Shown piece by piece: positions 26,934-36,428 of a stretch of 64,000 bases of DNA; position 1 is the first letter of the stretch; every line of letters begins with the position of its first letter. The stretch lies in contig CAVSDB010000001.1 in NCBI GenBank assembly GCA_963726755.1, positions 868,001 to 932,000 on the forward strand. Direction: 5' to 3'. The stretch is from DATKIY01 sp963726755. GTDB lineage: Bacteria; Actinomycetota; Actinomycetes; JAHEKZ01. Made by a program: the position numbers and the translations under genes. The notes beneath the pieces are model-generated. The model was not told the origin of the DNA, made no database searches, and saw only the letters and a program-made list of their open reading frames with translations.

Positions 26934-28028
26934 TCAGCCAGCGTGCGTAATGGAATTCTGAATACGCGTGATCAGATTGAGCCCATCGACGTTACGCGGG
27001 TTGCCATTGGTTGCATGTTCGGCGAGTGCTTGTACCGCCGCCGCCGCTGGGAGCGTGCGCCCCTTGGTGTCGACGACGAACGTTCGCGCTGCATCGTCGA
27101 GTACGCCCATCGCGTGCTCCACTGCACCGGAACCGACTTCAGCTGACACCAGCGAGAGGACGGCGTTGGCAGTGCTGCCGTAGTCGGCACCACTTCCGAA
27201 CGAGTACGGGATCGTCCAGCCGTTGGCCTTCATCAGACGTCCGAGGTAACCGGCGGCCACCTGGTCCGCTTCCTTCGAAGTGACGCTTGGTGGGTGCCGC
27301 GCAGTCGAGCTTGGGCAGTCCTTGGCTGACGTGGCGCGGGTCGACGGGAAGCGCCTGTAGTGCCAGCCCTTGAGTTGCCTGCGCGGTGGCGAAGTCGTTT
27401 GCCACCAGGGGAGCCTCTGACTGGTAGTCAAGCGCTCCGCGATCGCTGGCTGCGGCGTCACAACCGAGTTGCAATGAAGCCAGGAAGTCCAGCGGCGTGC
27501 CGCCGTTGTCGATCGTTGACGGATCGATGCCGCGGGCGACCAAGGCCTGCGTGACAAGTCCGGTTGAGTTCGAATCGGCGCCCCAGCCCGTCGAGTACTC
27601 CCAGCCGCCACCGGCTTGTTGGTTCGCGAGCAGCCAGTCGGTGCCGCGAGTCGCGGCTGCTTCGCGACCAATCGCGTCCAGTGCCATGACGGCCATCGCT
27701 GTGGCGTTGCTGTCGGGAGCAGCACACGGAACGGTGAGGTCCTTGCGGAACGAGGCCCAACTGCCGTCGTCGCACTGCTGACGCAGCAGCCACTGGACCG
27801 CAGCGGGAGCGACGGTCGCGTTGGCGGTCTTTAGGGCCAGGATCGAGAGGCCCTGGCGGTAGACCCCGTCGTAAGTGGGGGATTGCCGGCCGTACAGGCC
27901 GATCGCGCGCTGGGTTGCGTAGAGGTGCCGTGTGCGGCTTCGGCCCCGGGGGCGGAAACCAAAACAGCAGCGAGCACCACGATGGCGGTGCCAGCCACGC
28001 CAGCGAGCCGGCGTCGAGTCGAACTCAT
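26934..28028 (-). CDS. secreted alpha/alpha-toroid (prenyltransferase/squalene-cyclase repeat) protein, several frame changes
   Basis: The protein begins with a signal peptide (MSSTRRRLAGVAGTAIVVLA ... GAEAAHG). With frame changes near 27890, 27720 and 27270 it continues through repeats of the terpenoid-cyclase/prenyltransferase toroid. These are QWLLRQQCDDGSWASFRK, NATAMAVMALDAIGREAA, WLLANQQAGGGWEYSTGWG, NSTGLVTQALVARG and finally SGADYGSTANAVLSLVSAEV. The repaired length is about 360 residues. There is no DxDD cyclase motif, so it is unlikely to be a cyclase. The same fold forms the alpha domain of animal intrinsic factor and transcobalamin. As first gene behind a cobalamin riboswitch it is a candidate secreted corrinoid-binding protein (inference). 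Confidence 0.7.
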
Positions 28029-28085
28029 GACGAGCCTTTCGGTGAGCGATCCCGGGAAGACAGTCCCGGGCCGCCGCTCATGACA

Positions 28086-28130
28086 ACGCCCCTGCCGCTG
28101 ACCGCCTAACGGCGGAACGACAAGGGGCGT
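28086..28130 (-). terminator. expression-platform hairpin of the cobalamin riboswitch
   Basis: The arms ACGCCCCT (28086-28093) and AGGGGCGT (28123-28130) pair, with an inner CCGCC/GGCGG stem. It lies between the aptamer and the toroid gene on the minus strand. A second hairpin (CCCGGG, 8-base loop, CCCGGG near 28050-28070) lies closer to the start and could mask the ribosome site. Confidence 0.6.
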
Positions 28131-28194
28131 GGACTCGGGCGGACGTGCCCGGGCTCCGCCCCGTAGACCTCGACGGTGTAAGGGAGCCGCTCGC

Positions 28195-28310
28195 CTGCGT
28201 GCAGGTGCCCCGGCTTGTCGCGAGACAACACCCTTGCGGGTATTGCGCGACCTACGGTTGCGGGTCAGCGCCGGAATTCGACCGGACTTCCCCTGCTGCA
28301 GGCGTGTGGA
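28195..28310 (-). promoter_or_regulatory. cobalamin riboswitch
   Basis: Read on the minus strand, the leader has the conserved core in order: GGGAAGTCCGG with its loop, AATTCCGG, the B12-box-like GCGCTGACCCGCAACCGT (28254-28271) and the 3' part AAGCCGGGGCACCTGC (28201-28216). It sits about 170 bases before the toroid gene and heads the eight-gene operon ending with cobS. High adenosyl- or methylcobalamin would be expected to switch the operon off. Boundaries are approximate. Confidence 0.88.
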
Positions 28311-28410
28311 GTTGTACGGGGCGATCTGACCACGAACGAGGCGATCAAGTCAAAGTGGCCCCGCCGGTGCGGCCGGTGTGCCGGCGGGCGTACCGCTCGA
28401 CACTTCAGAT

Positions 28411-28481
28411 CCAGCGCAACAGTTGTGCGAGATTGATCGCTGGAACGCACAATTGCGCGCACGAAGGGTGGGTGTTGTGCA
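28411..28481 (-). repeat. AATTG-rich imperfect repeat, copy 2
   Basis: On the minus strand it begins TGCACAACACCCACCC and carries GCGCAATTGTGC and CTCGCACAACTGTTGC words, resembling 19032-19096 on the plus strand. It lies just upstream of the riboswitch, so the two copies bracket the operon in opposite orientation. A further GCGCAATTCTGCAC word follows at about 28500. Confidence 0.45.
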
Positions 28482-28575
28482 GCATTGACCGCGGATCGCG
28501 CGCAATTCTGCACATTTGTCACCGAGCCGGAGATGCGTCCGGGAGACTCCGAAGTCGATGTGCGAGATTTGACCC

Positions 28576-28785
28576 ATGTCGTGGACTTGGAACTACACCG
28601 ACGCTGACAACCAACCCGTCTCGGGCGCAGACCCCGCGCCGGAGGCATTTCCGAGCCAATCGGACGCAGAGAGTTGGATCGGCGAGGTTTGGCAGGACCT
28701 ACTCGAGCAGGGCGTAGACGGTGTGACGCTGCTTGAGGGCACCCGAGTCGTCTACGGTCCGATGTCCTTACGCCCTCCGGAATAG
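28576..28785 (+). CDS. small conserved actinobacterial protein
   Basis: The 69-residue protein starts at ATG 28576 (MSWTWNYTDADNQPVSGADP). It is acidic, with SQSDAESWIGEVWQDLLEQG and VDGVTLLEGTRVVYGPMSL, ending PPE. This pattern recurs as short stand-alone proteins in Actinomycetota, with no known function. No signal peptide or membrane segment is seen. It is divergent from the cobalamin operon and convergent with the aldo-keto reductase. No strong ribosome site is visible. Confidence 0.65.
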   Translation: MSWTWNYTDADNQPVSGADPAPEAFPSQSDAESWIGEVWQDLLEQGVDGVTLLEGTRVVYGPMSLRPPE

Positions 28786-28802
28786 CAAGGCGACCGTCGG
28801 GA

Positions 28803-29801
28803 TTAGGCCCGCGGTTGCGGGCTCTCGGTTTCGTCCGGGTTGCGCTCGACGATGTCACCAAGGGCTTCGTCGATCTGCTTCATGACGGCGTCGTCCAACT
28901 TCACTCCCGACGCTTTGACGTTCTCGCGGATCTGTTCTGGCCGTGACGCACCGACTATTGCCGCTGCCACGTTCGGGTTCTGCAGGACCCAGGCCAATGC
29001 GAGGTGTGCCATGGAGACCCCAAGGTCGTCCGCGATCGGCTTCAGGTTCTGCACCTGCGTGAGCACGTCGTCGGACAGGTAGTCCTCGATCATGCCCTTG
29101 CCCTCTTTATCGGTGGCTCGACTGCCGGCAGGTGCTGCCTGACCCGGCAGGTACTTGCCAGTCAGTACGCCCTGGGCCATCGGCGACCAGACGATCTGCG
29201 ACAACCCGAGCTCTTCGCACGTCGGGACGACTTGGTCCTCGATCACGCGCCAGAGCATTGAGTACTCGGGCTGGCTTGAGACGAACTGGTCGAACCCTCG
29301 CTCACGTTGGAGGCTGACCGCGTCGGCGATCTGCGACGCTTTCCATTCCGAGACACCGATGTAGAGGACCTTGCCCTGACGAATCAGATCGTCGAACGCC
29401 TGGACAACTTCGTCGATAGGCGTCTCGTAGTCGTACCGGTGCGCTTGATACAGGTCGAGGTAGTCAGTCCCGAGTCGCTTCAGAGACGCGTTGCACGATT
29501 CCATGATGTGTTTGCGCGATAGCCCGCGATCGTTGACGCCGTCGCCGGTCGGCCAGTAGACCTTGCTGAAGATCTCCAACCCTTCGCGACGCTGGCCCTT
29601 GAGGGCTTTACCCAGTGCTGACTCGGCGCGACCGCCCGCATAAACATCTGCGGTGTCGAAGGTCGTGATCCCCTCGTCGAGTGCCGCATGAACGCACGCG
29701 GCCGCGCTTTCGTCGTCAATCTGGTTGCCGTGGGTGATCCAGTTGCCGTAGGTGATCTCGCTGATCTTCAGGCCCGTGCGGCCGAGGCGTCGATGTTGCA
29801 T
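28803..29801 (-). CDS. aldo-keto reductase (YghZ / Kv-beta-like)
   Basis: The 332-residue TIM-barrel oxidoreductase has the catalytic tetrad region: Asp and Tyr of FDTADVYAGGRAESALGKAL, Lys of EIFSKVYWPTGDG and His of LDLYQAHRYDYETP. The NADPH-binding C-terminal signature VGASRPEQIRENVKASG is present. The VSEWKASQIADAV and YSMLWRVIEDQVVPTCEELG stretches place it in the AKR subgroup containing Kv-beta subunits and YghZ-like reductases. Substrate unknown. It is a single-gene unit, followed downstream (on its strand) by the convergent small protein. Confidence 0.88.
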   Translation of the reverse strand: MQHRRLGRTGLKISEITYGNWITHGNQIDDESAAACVHAALDEGITTFDTADVYAGGRAESALGKALKGQRREGLEIFSKVYWPTGDGVNDRGLSRKHIMESCNASLKRLGTDYLDLYQAHRYDYETPIDEVVQAFDDLIRQGKVLYIGVSEWKASQIADAVSLQRERGFDQFVSSQPEYSMLWRVIEDQVVPTCEELGLSQIVWSPMAQGVLTGKYLPGQAAPAGSRATDKEGKGMIEDYLSDDVLTQVQNLKPIADDLGVSMAHLALAWVLQNPNVAAAIVGASRPEQIRENVKASGVKLDDAVMKQIDEALGDIVERNPDETESPQPRA

Positions 29802-29864
29802 GGCCCCACCCTAGGCGCCCCCGGTCGGCACGCAGGTCGCAGTGAGCGGCTCGTCGACTAGGAC

Positions 29865-30490
29865 CTAGCTGGGCTTGACCTCTCCGCGGCGCAGTTGCTT
29901 GGTCCAACCGATGTCGACCTGTGCGCCAGGACGTCGCCGACGACGGGACTGGATTGAGCGAGCGAACGCATAGGGGAGCACCCCTCGGCGATCGTCCCCG
30001 GGCAGATGTTTAGCCAACGCACTTCGTAGTCCAAAGAGCGAACGTGCTGTGTCCACGGTGACGACGACGTAAAAGACCGTCAGCACCAAGGTGGACACGC
30101 TCTGCAGTGCCGGGATTCGGATGAGCAGGCCGATGAGAGCAGCGATGACAACCGGCCAAAGGAACTCTGCCACGTTGCGCCGTGCCGTCTATCCAATTGC
30201 GCGCCAGCGCCTTCGGCTTGCCCTGATCTCGCGGCGGGTAGTGGCGTTCGTCGCCGGACTTCAACGCCGCGTCGACCTGCTTGCGTTCTTTCGAACGCTC
30301 TTCACGCATGCGTTGTTTAGCTTCTCTGCGGTCCTTCGGAGGCGCGATCTTGCTCTTGCGAGCAGCCTCGGCGTCGCGACGCTTGGGGGTGGGACGACCC
30401 TTGCTCTGCGTCGGACTGCTGGTCCGACGCGTCGACGGTTGTCGACTCGGACTCGGCGGTCGATTTGCTTGGGTCGCTGCGTCGGAACAC
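29865..30490 (-). CDS. DUF3043 family membrane protein (two frame changes)
   Basis: The probable start is GTG 30488-30490, giving FRRSDPSKSTAESESTTVDA and then, after a frame change near 30410, KGRPTPKRRDAEAARKSKIA. The basic helical run (DRREAKQRMREERSKERKQV) and GDERHYPPRDQG are the DUF3043 core. A second frame change near 30180 leads to AEFLWPVVIAALIGLLIRI and a second hydrophobic segment (LVLTVFYVVVTVDTARSLFG) with the RRGVLPYAFARSIQSRRRR tail. Total about 208 residues. The function of the family is unknown. Confidence 0.75.
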
Positions 30491-30593
30491 GTCAGCAGGC
30501 TAACCGGGACGATCGCCCCTAGTCGCACCGGTGGGCTCGACGCCTACCCTGGCACTGCTGCGTGAGGACGTGGCGACTTCGGCAAGGAGGCAC

Positions 30594-32155
30594 ATGCGCG
30601 TCACGTCGATCGGTCACGCCGGACTCCACATCGAGACCGCTCACGGCTCAATCTTGTGCGACCCGTGGTTCTCACCAGCGTACTTCGCCTCTTGGTACCC
30701 GTTCCCGGCGAACGACGGTCTCGACATGGCTGCGCTGGGTCGTTCGGAGTACCTCTACGTCTCGCACCTACACCTCGACCACTACGACCCACGTTGGCTG
30801 CGCCAATGGATGGACAAAGACGCCACCGTGTTGCTGCCGGACTACGGCGTCCCAGACCTACGAAACGCTCTCGAGTCCCTGGGGTTCCACCGATTCATTG
30901 CGACCAAGAGTGCAGAGCCGTTCGAGCATGACGGACTGACGCTGATGATCGTTGCGATGACGGCGCCGAACGACGGCCCGCTCGGAGACTCGTGCCTGTC
31001 GGTGGACGACGGCACCGCGGCCTTCTTGAACCAGAACGACTGCCGTCCCACTGACCTCGAACCCATCGTTCAGTTCGGTCAGTACGACGGGCACTCACTT
31101 CAATACTCGGGTGCGATCTGGTTTCCGATGGTTTACGACTTGCCCGACCAGGTGAAGGCAGGACTCGGCGAACGTAAGCGGGTCAACGGACTGGACCGCG
31201 CACGGCGATTCGCTGAGGCGATCGGAGCTCGATGGGTGCTGCCCAACTCGGGACCTCCGGCGTTCTTGGACGACGAGTTGTTCGAGATCAACGACTTCGG
31301 CCAGAAGGGCAACGTCTTTCCCGACCAAACGGTATTCATCAACTACTTACAGTCCATGGGAATCAACAACGCGCTTCTCGTCTCGACCGGTTCAGTCTGT
31401 CGAACTCAACCGGGACGTCCTCCGATGCCGTCGTGACACACGCAGGTACCGACGACGAACTGATGCGACCATTCGTCGACAAGCGTGCGTATCTGACCGA
31501 GTACGCAGAACGCACGCGCGCCGATCGCGAGTTGGAGAAGACCACCTGGTCGTCGACCAGCGATCCGCTATTGCCACAGATCAAGCAATGGTGGGAACCG
31601 TTGATGGACCAGATGCCCACGTTGTGTGGTCGTCTCGGTGACCGAATTCTGTTGCAGACCGAGCAAGAGTCGATCCTGGTTGATTTCATTGACCAGGTCG
31701 TCGAGCCGTACACCGACCAGGAGTTCCGCTACCGACTTACGGCGTCCGATCGATTGGTTCGCTCATGCGTTGAGCGACGGCTTGCCGACTGGGTGAACGA
31801 GTTGTTCTTGTCGTGTCGGTTTGAAGCCAGCCGCAAAGGCCCGTACAACGAGCAGGTCTACACCTGGTTCAAGTCGCTGTCGGCCGAGCACGCGGCGTAT
31901 GTCGAGGACTGGTTGTCCAGTGACCGTGAGTCGAGCGAGATGTGGCGCTTCGGCGATCACCTTGTGCAACGTCACTGCCCACACTTGGGTGCCGACCTCG
32001 CGCGTTTCGGTGATGTCGACGGCGACGTGTTGACGTGCCAACTACACGGTTGGCAGTTCAACATCGAGACCGGCAAGTGTTTGACGTCGGACGACGCGTC
32101 GCTGCGCAGCAAGCGGATCGTGCACCGTGACACCGAAGACACCTTGCAGCAGTAG
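30594..32155 (+). CDS. MBL-fold/Rieske protein, NamH-like UDP-MurNAc hydroxylase candidate (frame changes)
   Basis: The start is ATG 30594, preceded by AAGGAGG. The N-terminal MBL/UlaG-type domain has TSIGHAGLHIETAHGSILCD and YVSHLHLDHYDPRW. The frame changes near 31395-31430, after which helical sequence (ELMRPFVDKRAYLTEYAERT) leads to a C-terminal Rieske [2Fe-2S] site, CPHLGAD ... CQLHGWQF (C-x-H, C-x2-H). Length is about 520 residues. This architecture and size resemble mycobacterial NamH, which hydroxylates UDP-N-acetylmuramate to the N-glycolyl form, and animal CMP-Neu5Ac hydroxylase. NamH function is inferred; other Rieske hydroxylase roles are possible. Confidence 0.65.
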
Positions 32156-32167
32156 TCGGTCATCGCA

Positions 32168-33200
32168 GTGAAGGTCGTTGTCGCACCGGACAAGTTCTCA
32201 GGGACGCTCACGGCGCAAGCAGCGGGGCTTGCCATCGCCGATGGCTGGCGTGAAGTCCGGTCCGACGACGCGGTTGACCTAGTGCCGATGTCTGATGGTG
32301 GTCCAGGGTTTGTCGACATTCTCAAGCGCTCAGCTCGGGGGGCAGGTCGTTGAGGTGAACACCGTCGGGCCAGACCTAGCGCCCGTCATCGCGCGCATTT
32401 TGTTCGTCGACGCGACTGCCACCGACGAGCCTCGACGCACTGCTTACATCGAGGCCGCGGACAGCTGTGGTTTGCAACTCGCGTCGATGCCTCTCCGCGC
32501 GTTGTCGGCAACGTCAATCGGACTGGCCGCGGTACTTCGGGCATCCTTCGACCACGGAGCTCAGCGAATCGTCGTCGGGGTGGGTGGGACCGCCAGCACC
32601 GATGGTGGTGAGCCGGTCGTTCAAGAACTCGGCTCGTTGCCTGACGGCGTTGATCTGGTCGTTGCCAGTGATGTCGAGAACGTGTTGCTCGGGCCTTCTG
32701 GGGCAGCACGCAGTTTCGCGCCGCAGAAGGGCGCTACACCTGACGAGGTCTCCGAGCTCGAATCGCGGCTCACCGACTGGGCGCAGCGGGCTGGGGGTAA
32801 TCCCGACGCGCCTGGTGCTGGTGCCGGGGGAGGGCTCGCCTTCGGCTTGCTGACGCTCGGGGCCAGACGGGTCAGTGGCGCAGCCTTGGTCGCTGAGGCC
32901 AGTCGGTTGGGCGAACGGATCGCCGCTGCCGACCTGGTGATCACCGGCGAAGGCGCGGTGGACTTCTCGTCGCTTCGGGGCAAGGTGGTTTGTGAAGTCG
33001 GACGGCTGGCCATGGCCGCAGCCCGCCCCTGCGTGGTGCTGGCTGGACGGGTAGAGGTGGGCCGTCGTGAGGCGGCCGCCATGGGGCTGGCCGAACTGCA
33101 CGCCATCGTCGACCGAGTGGGGCAGGACGCAGCGTTGGCCGACCCCGCCGTCCATCTCGAGGCGCTGGCCACAGCGGTGGCCAGCCAGTGGCGCGCGTGA
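32168..33200 (+). CDS. glxK: glycerate kinase (one frame change)
   Basis: It phosphorylates D-glycerate with ATP. The N-terminus VVVAPDKFSGTLTAQAAGLA and VPMSDGGPGFVDIL is typical of the GlxK/GarK family. The frame changes near 32330, then continues QVVEVNTVGPDL, AADSCGLQLASM, TSIGLAAVLRASFDHGAQRI, VGVGGTASTDGG, the GAGAGGGLAFGLLTLGARRV loop and ADLVITGEGAVDFSSLRGK. Repaired length is about 344 residues. It sits in the position of Rv2205c relative to erpA and adoK. It may share the transcript of the upstream NamH-like gene, 12 bases away. Confidence 0.85.
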
Positions 33201-33310
33201 TTTGAGCGCAGATGTGCGACCATGGGAATGGCGCTCGACGCTTTCCGCGTTGTGCTGCTGGACAGACTTGCTGATCGACAACCGCTTCACCCAAACCAGG
33301 AGCCGCACGA

Positions 33311-33676
33311 ATGACCGTCCAGAACGAGACTCAGGCGCAGACTGAGACCGCCACCGGCGTGGTCCTCACTGACACGGCCGCGAGCAAGGTCAAGAACCTC
33401 CTCGAGCAGGAGGGTCGGACGGACCTCTCGCTACGTATCGCGGTTCAGCCAGGCGGGTGCAGCGGCCTGCGCTACCAACTCTTCTTCGACGACCGGACCC
33501 TGGATGGCGACGCCGTCCAGCCCTACGAAGGCTTCAGCGTCGTCGTCGACCGCATGAGCGTGCCCTACCTCGGGGGCGCCTCGATCGACTTCGTCGACAC
33601 CATCGAGAAGCAGGGGTTCACGATCGACAACCCCAATGCCACCGGCTCTTGCGCCTGCGGCGACTCATTCAGCTGA
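33311..33676 (+). CDS. erpA: iron-sulfur cluster insertion protein
   Basis: This A-type carrier delivers [Fe-S] clusters to target apoproteins; candidates nearby are LipA, the Rieske proteins and QcrA. The 121-residue protein has the three conserved Cys: GGCSGLRYQLFFDD and the C-terminal GSCACGDSFS. The first 18 residues are a polar lead (MTVQNETQAQTETATG). It has its own 110-base upstream gap. Its place between glycerate kinase and adoK matches the mycobacterial order. Confidence 0.93.
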   Translation: MTVQNETQAQTETATGVVLTDTAASKVKNLLEQEGRTDLSLRIAVQPGGCSGLRYQLFFDDRTLDGDAVQPYEGFSVVVDRMSVPYLGGASIDFVDTIEKQGFTIDNPNATGSCACGDSFS

Positions 33677-33708
33677 CCGGTCGTCTGCCAGAACAGTCTT
33701 AGGGCCGC

Positions 33709-34690
33709 ATGCGCATTGCCGTAACTGGATCGGTGGCGACCGACCACCTCATGACGTTCGCGGGTCGTTTCGCGCGACTCGCTGGTGGCAGACCGGCTCG
33801 ACTCGTTGTCCGTTTCGTTCCTCGTCGACGACCTCGACATTCGACGTGGCGGCGTCGGAGCCAACATCGCCTTTGGCCTCGGTGTGCTCGGTTTGCAACC
33901 GGTGCTAGTGGCCTCCGTGGGGGACGACTTTGACGACTACCGCTCCTGGCTGAACCGCCACGGCGTCAATACCGACTCAGTGCACGTCAGCGCTGAACGT
34001 CACACCGCACGGTTTGTTTGCACCACCGACAGCGATCAGAACCAGATCGCCTCGTTCTACCCCGGCGCCATGGCTGAAGCCCGCGAAATCGAGTTGGGTC
34101 CGGTGTTGGACCGTGCGGGCGGGGTCGACCTGGTGATTGTCGGACCGGACGATCCCGGCGCGATGATCAATCACACGCAGGAGTGTCGAAGCCGTGGTTT
34201 GTCGTTTGCCGCAGATCCGTCTCAACAATTGAGCAGTTTGAGCGCGGAGCAAATCGAACTCCTGGTCGACGGCGCCGCGATCTTGTTCAGCAATGAGTAC
34301 GAGTCAGCGCTGATCGAGCAGCGGACCGGCTGGTCCACCGAGCAGACGCTTGACCGGGTCCAGACGCGCGTGACGACGCTCGGTGCTGCGGGTGCGAAAG
34401 TCGAACGCAGGGGCGAAGCCGCCGTCAGCGTCACAGTCCCGGAGGGGACGAAGGTGGCCGACCCGACCGGTGTCGGGGACGCCTTCCGCGCGGGATTCCT
34501 TGCGGGCACTGCCTGGCAACTCGGCGACGAGCGATCTGCCCAACTGGGTTGCATGCTCGCGACGTTGGTTGTCGAGACGGTGGGGACGCAGGAGTACCTC
34601 TTCGACGCTGAACAGTTCGTCGCGCGTTTCTCACAGGCATACGGCACCGACGCGGCGCAGCAGGTTGGGACCGCACTCGGCCACGGCTGA
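33709..34690 (+). CDS. adoK: adenosine kinase, PfkB family (one frame change)
   Basis: The PfkB-family kinase begins MRIAVTGSVATDHLMTFAGR. The frame changes near 33770, then reads LDSLSVSFLVDDLDIRRGGV, IAFGLGVLGLQPVLVASVG, FYPGAMAEAREIELGP, FAADPSQQLSSLSAEQIELL and the catalytic DPTGVGDAFRAGFLAG. These segments closely resemble the mycobacterial adenosine kinase AdoK (Rv2202c), and the location between erpA and ctaC is the same. It would make AMP from adenosine for salvage. The repaired length of about 327 residues is normal. Confidence 0.85.
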
Positions 34691-34695
34691 CCGCG

Positions 34696-35440
34696 GTGTC
34701 GTTCGAAGCGAAGTTCGAGCCGATCGAACCAGCGGCTTCGCCATGGGCCCTGCCGAATCCGCGCATCCTGCCGCCCAAGCTTGAGGAGGAGGACCTCGTC
34801 GGGATTGGTGCGGATTTGGCGCCCGGCACGTTGTTGTCCGCCTACCGGTCTGGACTGTTCCCGATGCATGTGTCTTTCGGGGAAGATACGGAGTCGAACG
34901 ACGGACAGGTGCTGACCGACGCGCTCGGTTGGTGGTCGCCAAACCCGCGTGGGGTGTTGCCGCTTGAGTCGGTACGGATAAGCCGTTCGCTGCGACAGTC
35001 GATTAAACGGTTCGAGGTAACAGTCGATCAGTCCTTCGACGCGGTGATCGCAGGCTGCTCCGATGAGCATCGCCCAGGGGGCTGGATCAACGAAGAGATC
35101 ATCGACGCTTACCTGACGCTTGCACCGGCTGGGTTGGGCTCACAGCGTCGAGGTCTGGGAAGGCGACGAACTCGCCGGGGGGTTGTACGGCGTGGCCATC
35201 GGCGGGTTGTTCGCAGGGGAGTCGATGTTCCACCTCATTCCGGACGCCTCAAAAGTGGCCCTGGTCCACCTGGTGGAACTGCTACGAAGGGACGAGCCGG
35301 GACGCTTGCTGGACGTCCAGTGGCTCACCCCGCACTTGGCTTCGATGGGTGCGATCGAGGTCTCCAGACCCAAGTATCTGGACCTCCTCGAACTAGCTCT
35401 GGCCATGCCGCGACTGACCTGCTTTGGCGGGCCTCAATGA
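34696..35440 (+). CDS. aat: leucyl/phenylalanyl-tRNA--protein transferase (one frame change)
   Basis: It adds Leu/Phe to N-terminal Lys/Arg of proteins for N-end-rule turnover. It starts at GTG 34696. The first part has LVGIGADLAPGTLLSAYRSG, LFPM and WWSPNPRGVLPLESVRISRS, then VDQSFDAVIAGCSD and GGWINEEIIDAYLTL. The frame changes near 35120, after which HSVEVWEGDELAGGLYGVAI, GLFAGESMFH and LLDVQWLTPHLASMGAIEV complete the GNAT-like catalytic domain. Repaired length is about 247 residues. It follows adoK by five bases. Confidence 0.87.
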
Positions 35441-35535
35441 CTGGTCCGCGACACCTTCGTCCGTGCTCGCCCCTCCCGGTCCCAAGGCGCCCCCGCTGCG
35501 CTAACGTGTGCCTCGAATCGAGTCTTCTCGCGTCT

Positions 35536-35557
35536 TGAGTGGCAGGCTCGCCACTCA
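35536..35557 (+). terminator. hairpin between aat and ctaC
   Basis: Eight-base arms TGAGTGGC and GCCACTCA around a six-base loop, 95 bases after aat and 28 bases before ctaC. It could end the upstream transcript or form part of the ctaC leader. Confidence 0.45.
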
Positions 35558-35585
35558 GTAATCCCTTGAGGGGGTTTGGGCCACC

Positions 35586-36428
35586 GTGACGTCCTCATGC
35601 AGTGCCGGAGCTCGTAGTCGGCGGCTGGTTGCCGTTGCAGTCGGCGCGCTGGGTCTGCTGACTCTCACCGGTTGCTCGATGGCGGATCTGCCCAACCAGG
35701 TCTCGATTCCTAGCCCGGTCACCGACCAGGGCAAGATTATTTTCGACCTCTGGCAGGGCACCTGGGTCGCACTTTGGATCGTTGGCGGGATTACCTGGCT
35801 GTTGATCCTCGGAGCCGCAATCGCTTACCGCAGGCGACACTCAGAACAGATTCCCGCGCAGACCCGTTACAACCTCCCGATCGAGGTTATGTACACGATC
35901 GCTCCGCTGATCGTCATTGCGGTGTTCACACTTTTCACCTGGCGCGACGAGGCCAAGGTCACTGACTTGAAGGACGACCCCGACGTCATCGTCAACGTCG
36001 TTGGCTACCAGTGGAACTGGGCGTTCAACTACATCGACGACGACGTCTACGAGTCGGGCACACCCAATGACCTGCCCACGCTCTACCTCCCGGTCGGTGA
36101 GCGCGTTCGCTTCGTGCTCACCTCACCTGACGTCAATCACTCGTTCTGGATCCCTGCATTCCTTATGAAGATGGACGTGATCCCCAGCCGTGTGAACCAG
36201 TTCGAGGTGACGCCCACGCAGACTGGCCGCTACGCCGGCCGATGCGCCGAGTTGTGCGGTACCTATCACTCGCAGATGCTGTTCTGGGTACAGGTCGTCT
36301 CGCCTGAGGAGTACCAGACCAAGATGGCTGAACTGGCTGCCGCAGGACAGACCGGAACGTTCGAAACCGGTCGCTCGAACGACGACGCGCAGAACCAGGG
36401 AAATACCGAACTGGGAGGTCAGCCGTGA
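35586..36428 (+). CDS. ctaC: cytochrome c oxidase subunit II (lipoprotein)
   Basis: The CuA subunit of the aa3 oxidase starts at GTG 35586. It has a lipoprotein signal (LLTLTGC near residue 30), two transmembrane helices (WVALWIVGGITWLLILGAAI; MYTIAPLIVIAVFTLFTW), the aromatic stretch YQWNWAFNY and the CuA ligands: His in DVNHSFW and Cys/Cys/His/Met in CAELCGTYHSQM. The 280-residue length is normal. It overlaps ctaD by four bases. It accepts electrons from the dihaem QcrC of the bc1 complex encoded about 11 kb downstream. Confidence 0.95.
   Translation: MTSSCSAGARSRRLVAVAVGALGLLTLTGCSMADLPNQVSIPSPVTDQGKIIFDLWQGTWVALWIVGGITWLLILGAAIAYRRRHSEQIPAQTRYNLPIEVMYTIAPLIVIAVFTLFTWRDEAKVTDLKDDPDVIVNVVGYQWNWAFNYIDDDVYESGTPNDLPTLYLPVGERVRFVLTSPDVNHSFWIPAFLMKMDVIPSRVNQFEVTPTQTGRYAGRCAELCGTYHSQMLFWVQVVSPEEYQTKMAELAAAGQTGTFETGRSNDDAQNQGNTELGGQP

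Noticed and set aside
26934..28028. Squalene-hopene cyclase or prenyltransferase enzyme
   Set aside because: The toroid repeats are present, but there is a signal peptide and no DxDD or prenyltransferase zinc motif, and the context is corrinoid transport.
28129..28717. Plus-strand open frames over the cobalamin riboswitch
   Set aside because: Structured RNA on the minus strand explains the conservation; the predicted peptides are Arg/Cys-rich without family features.
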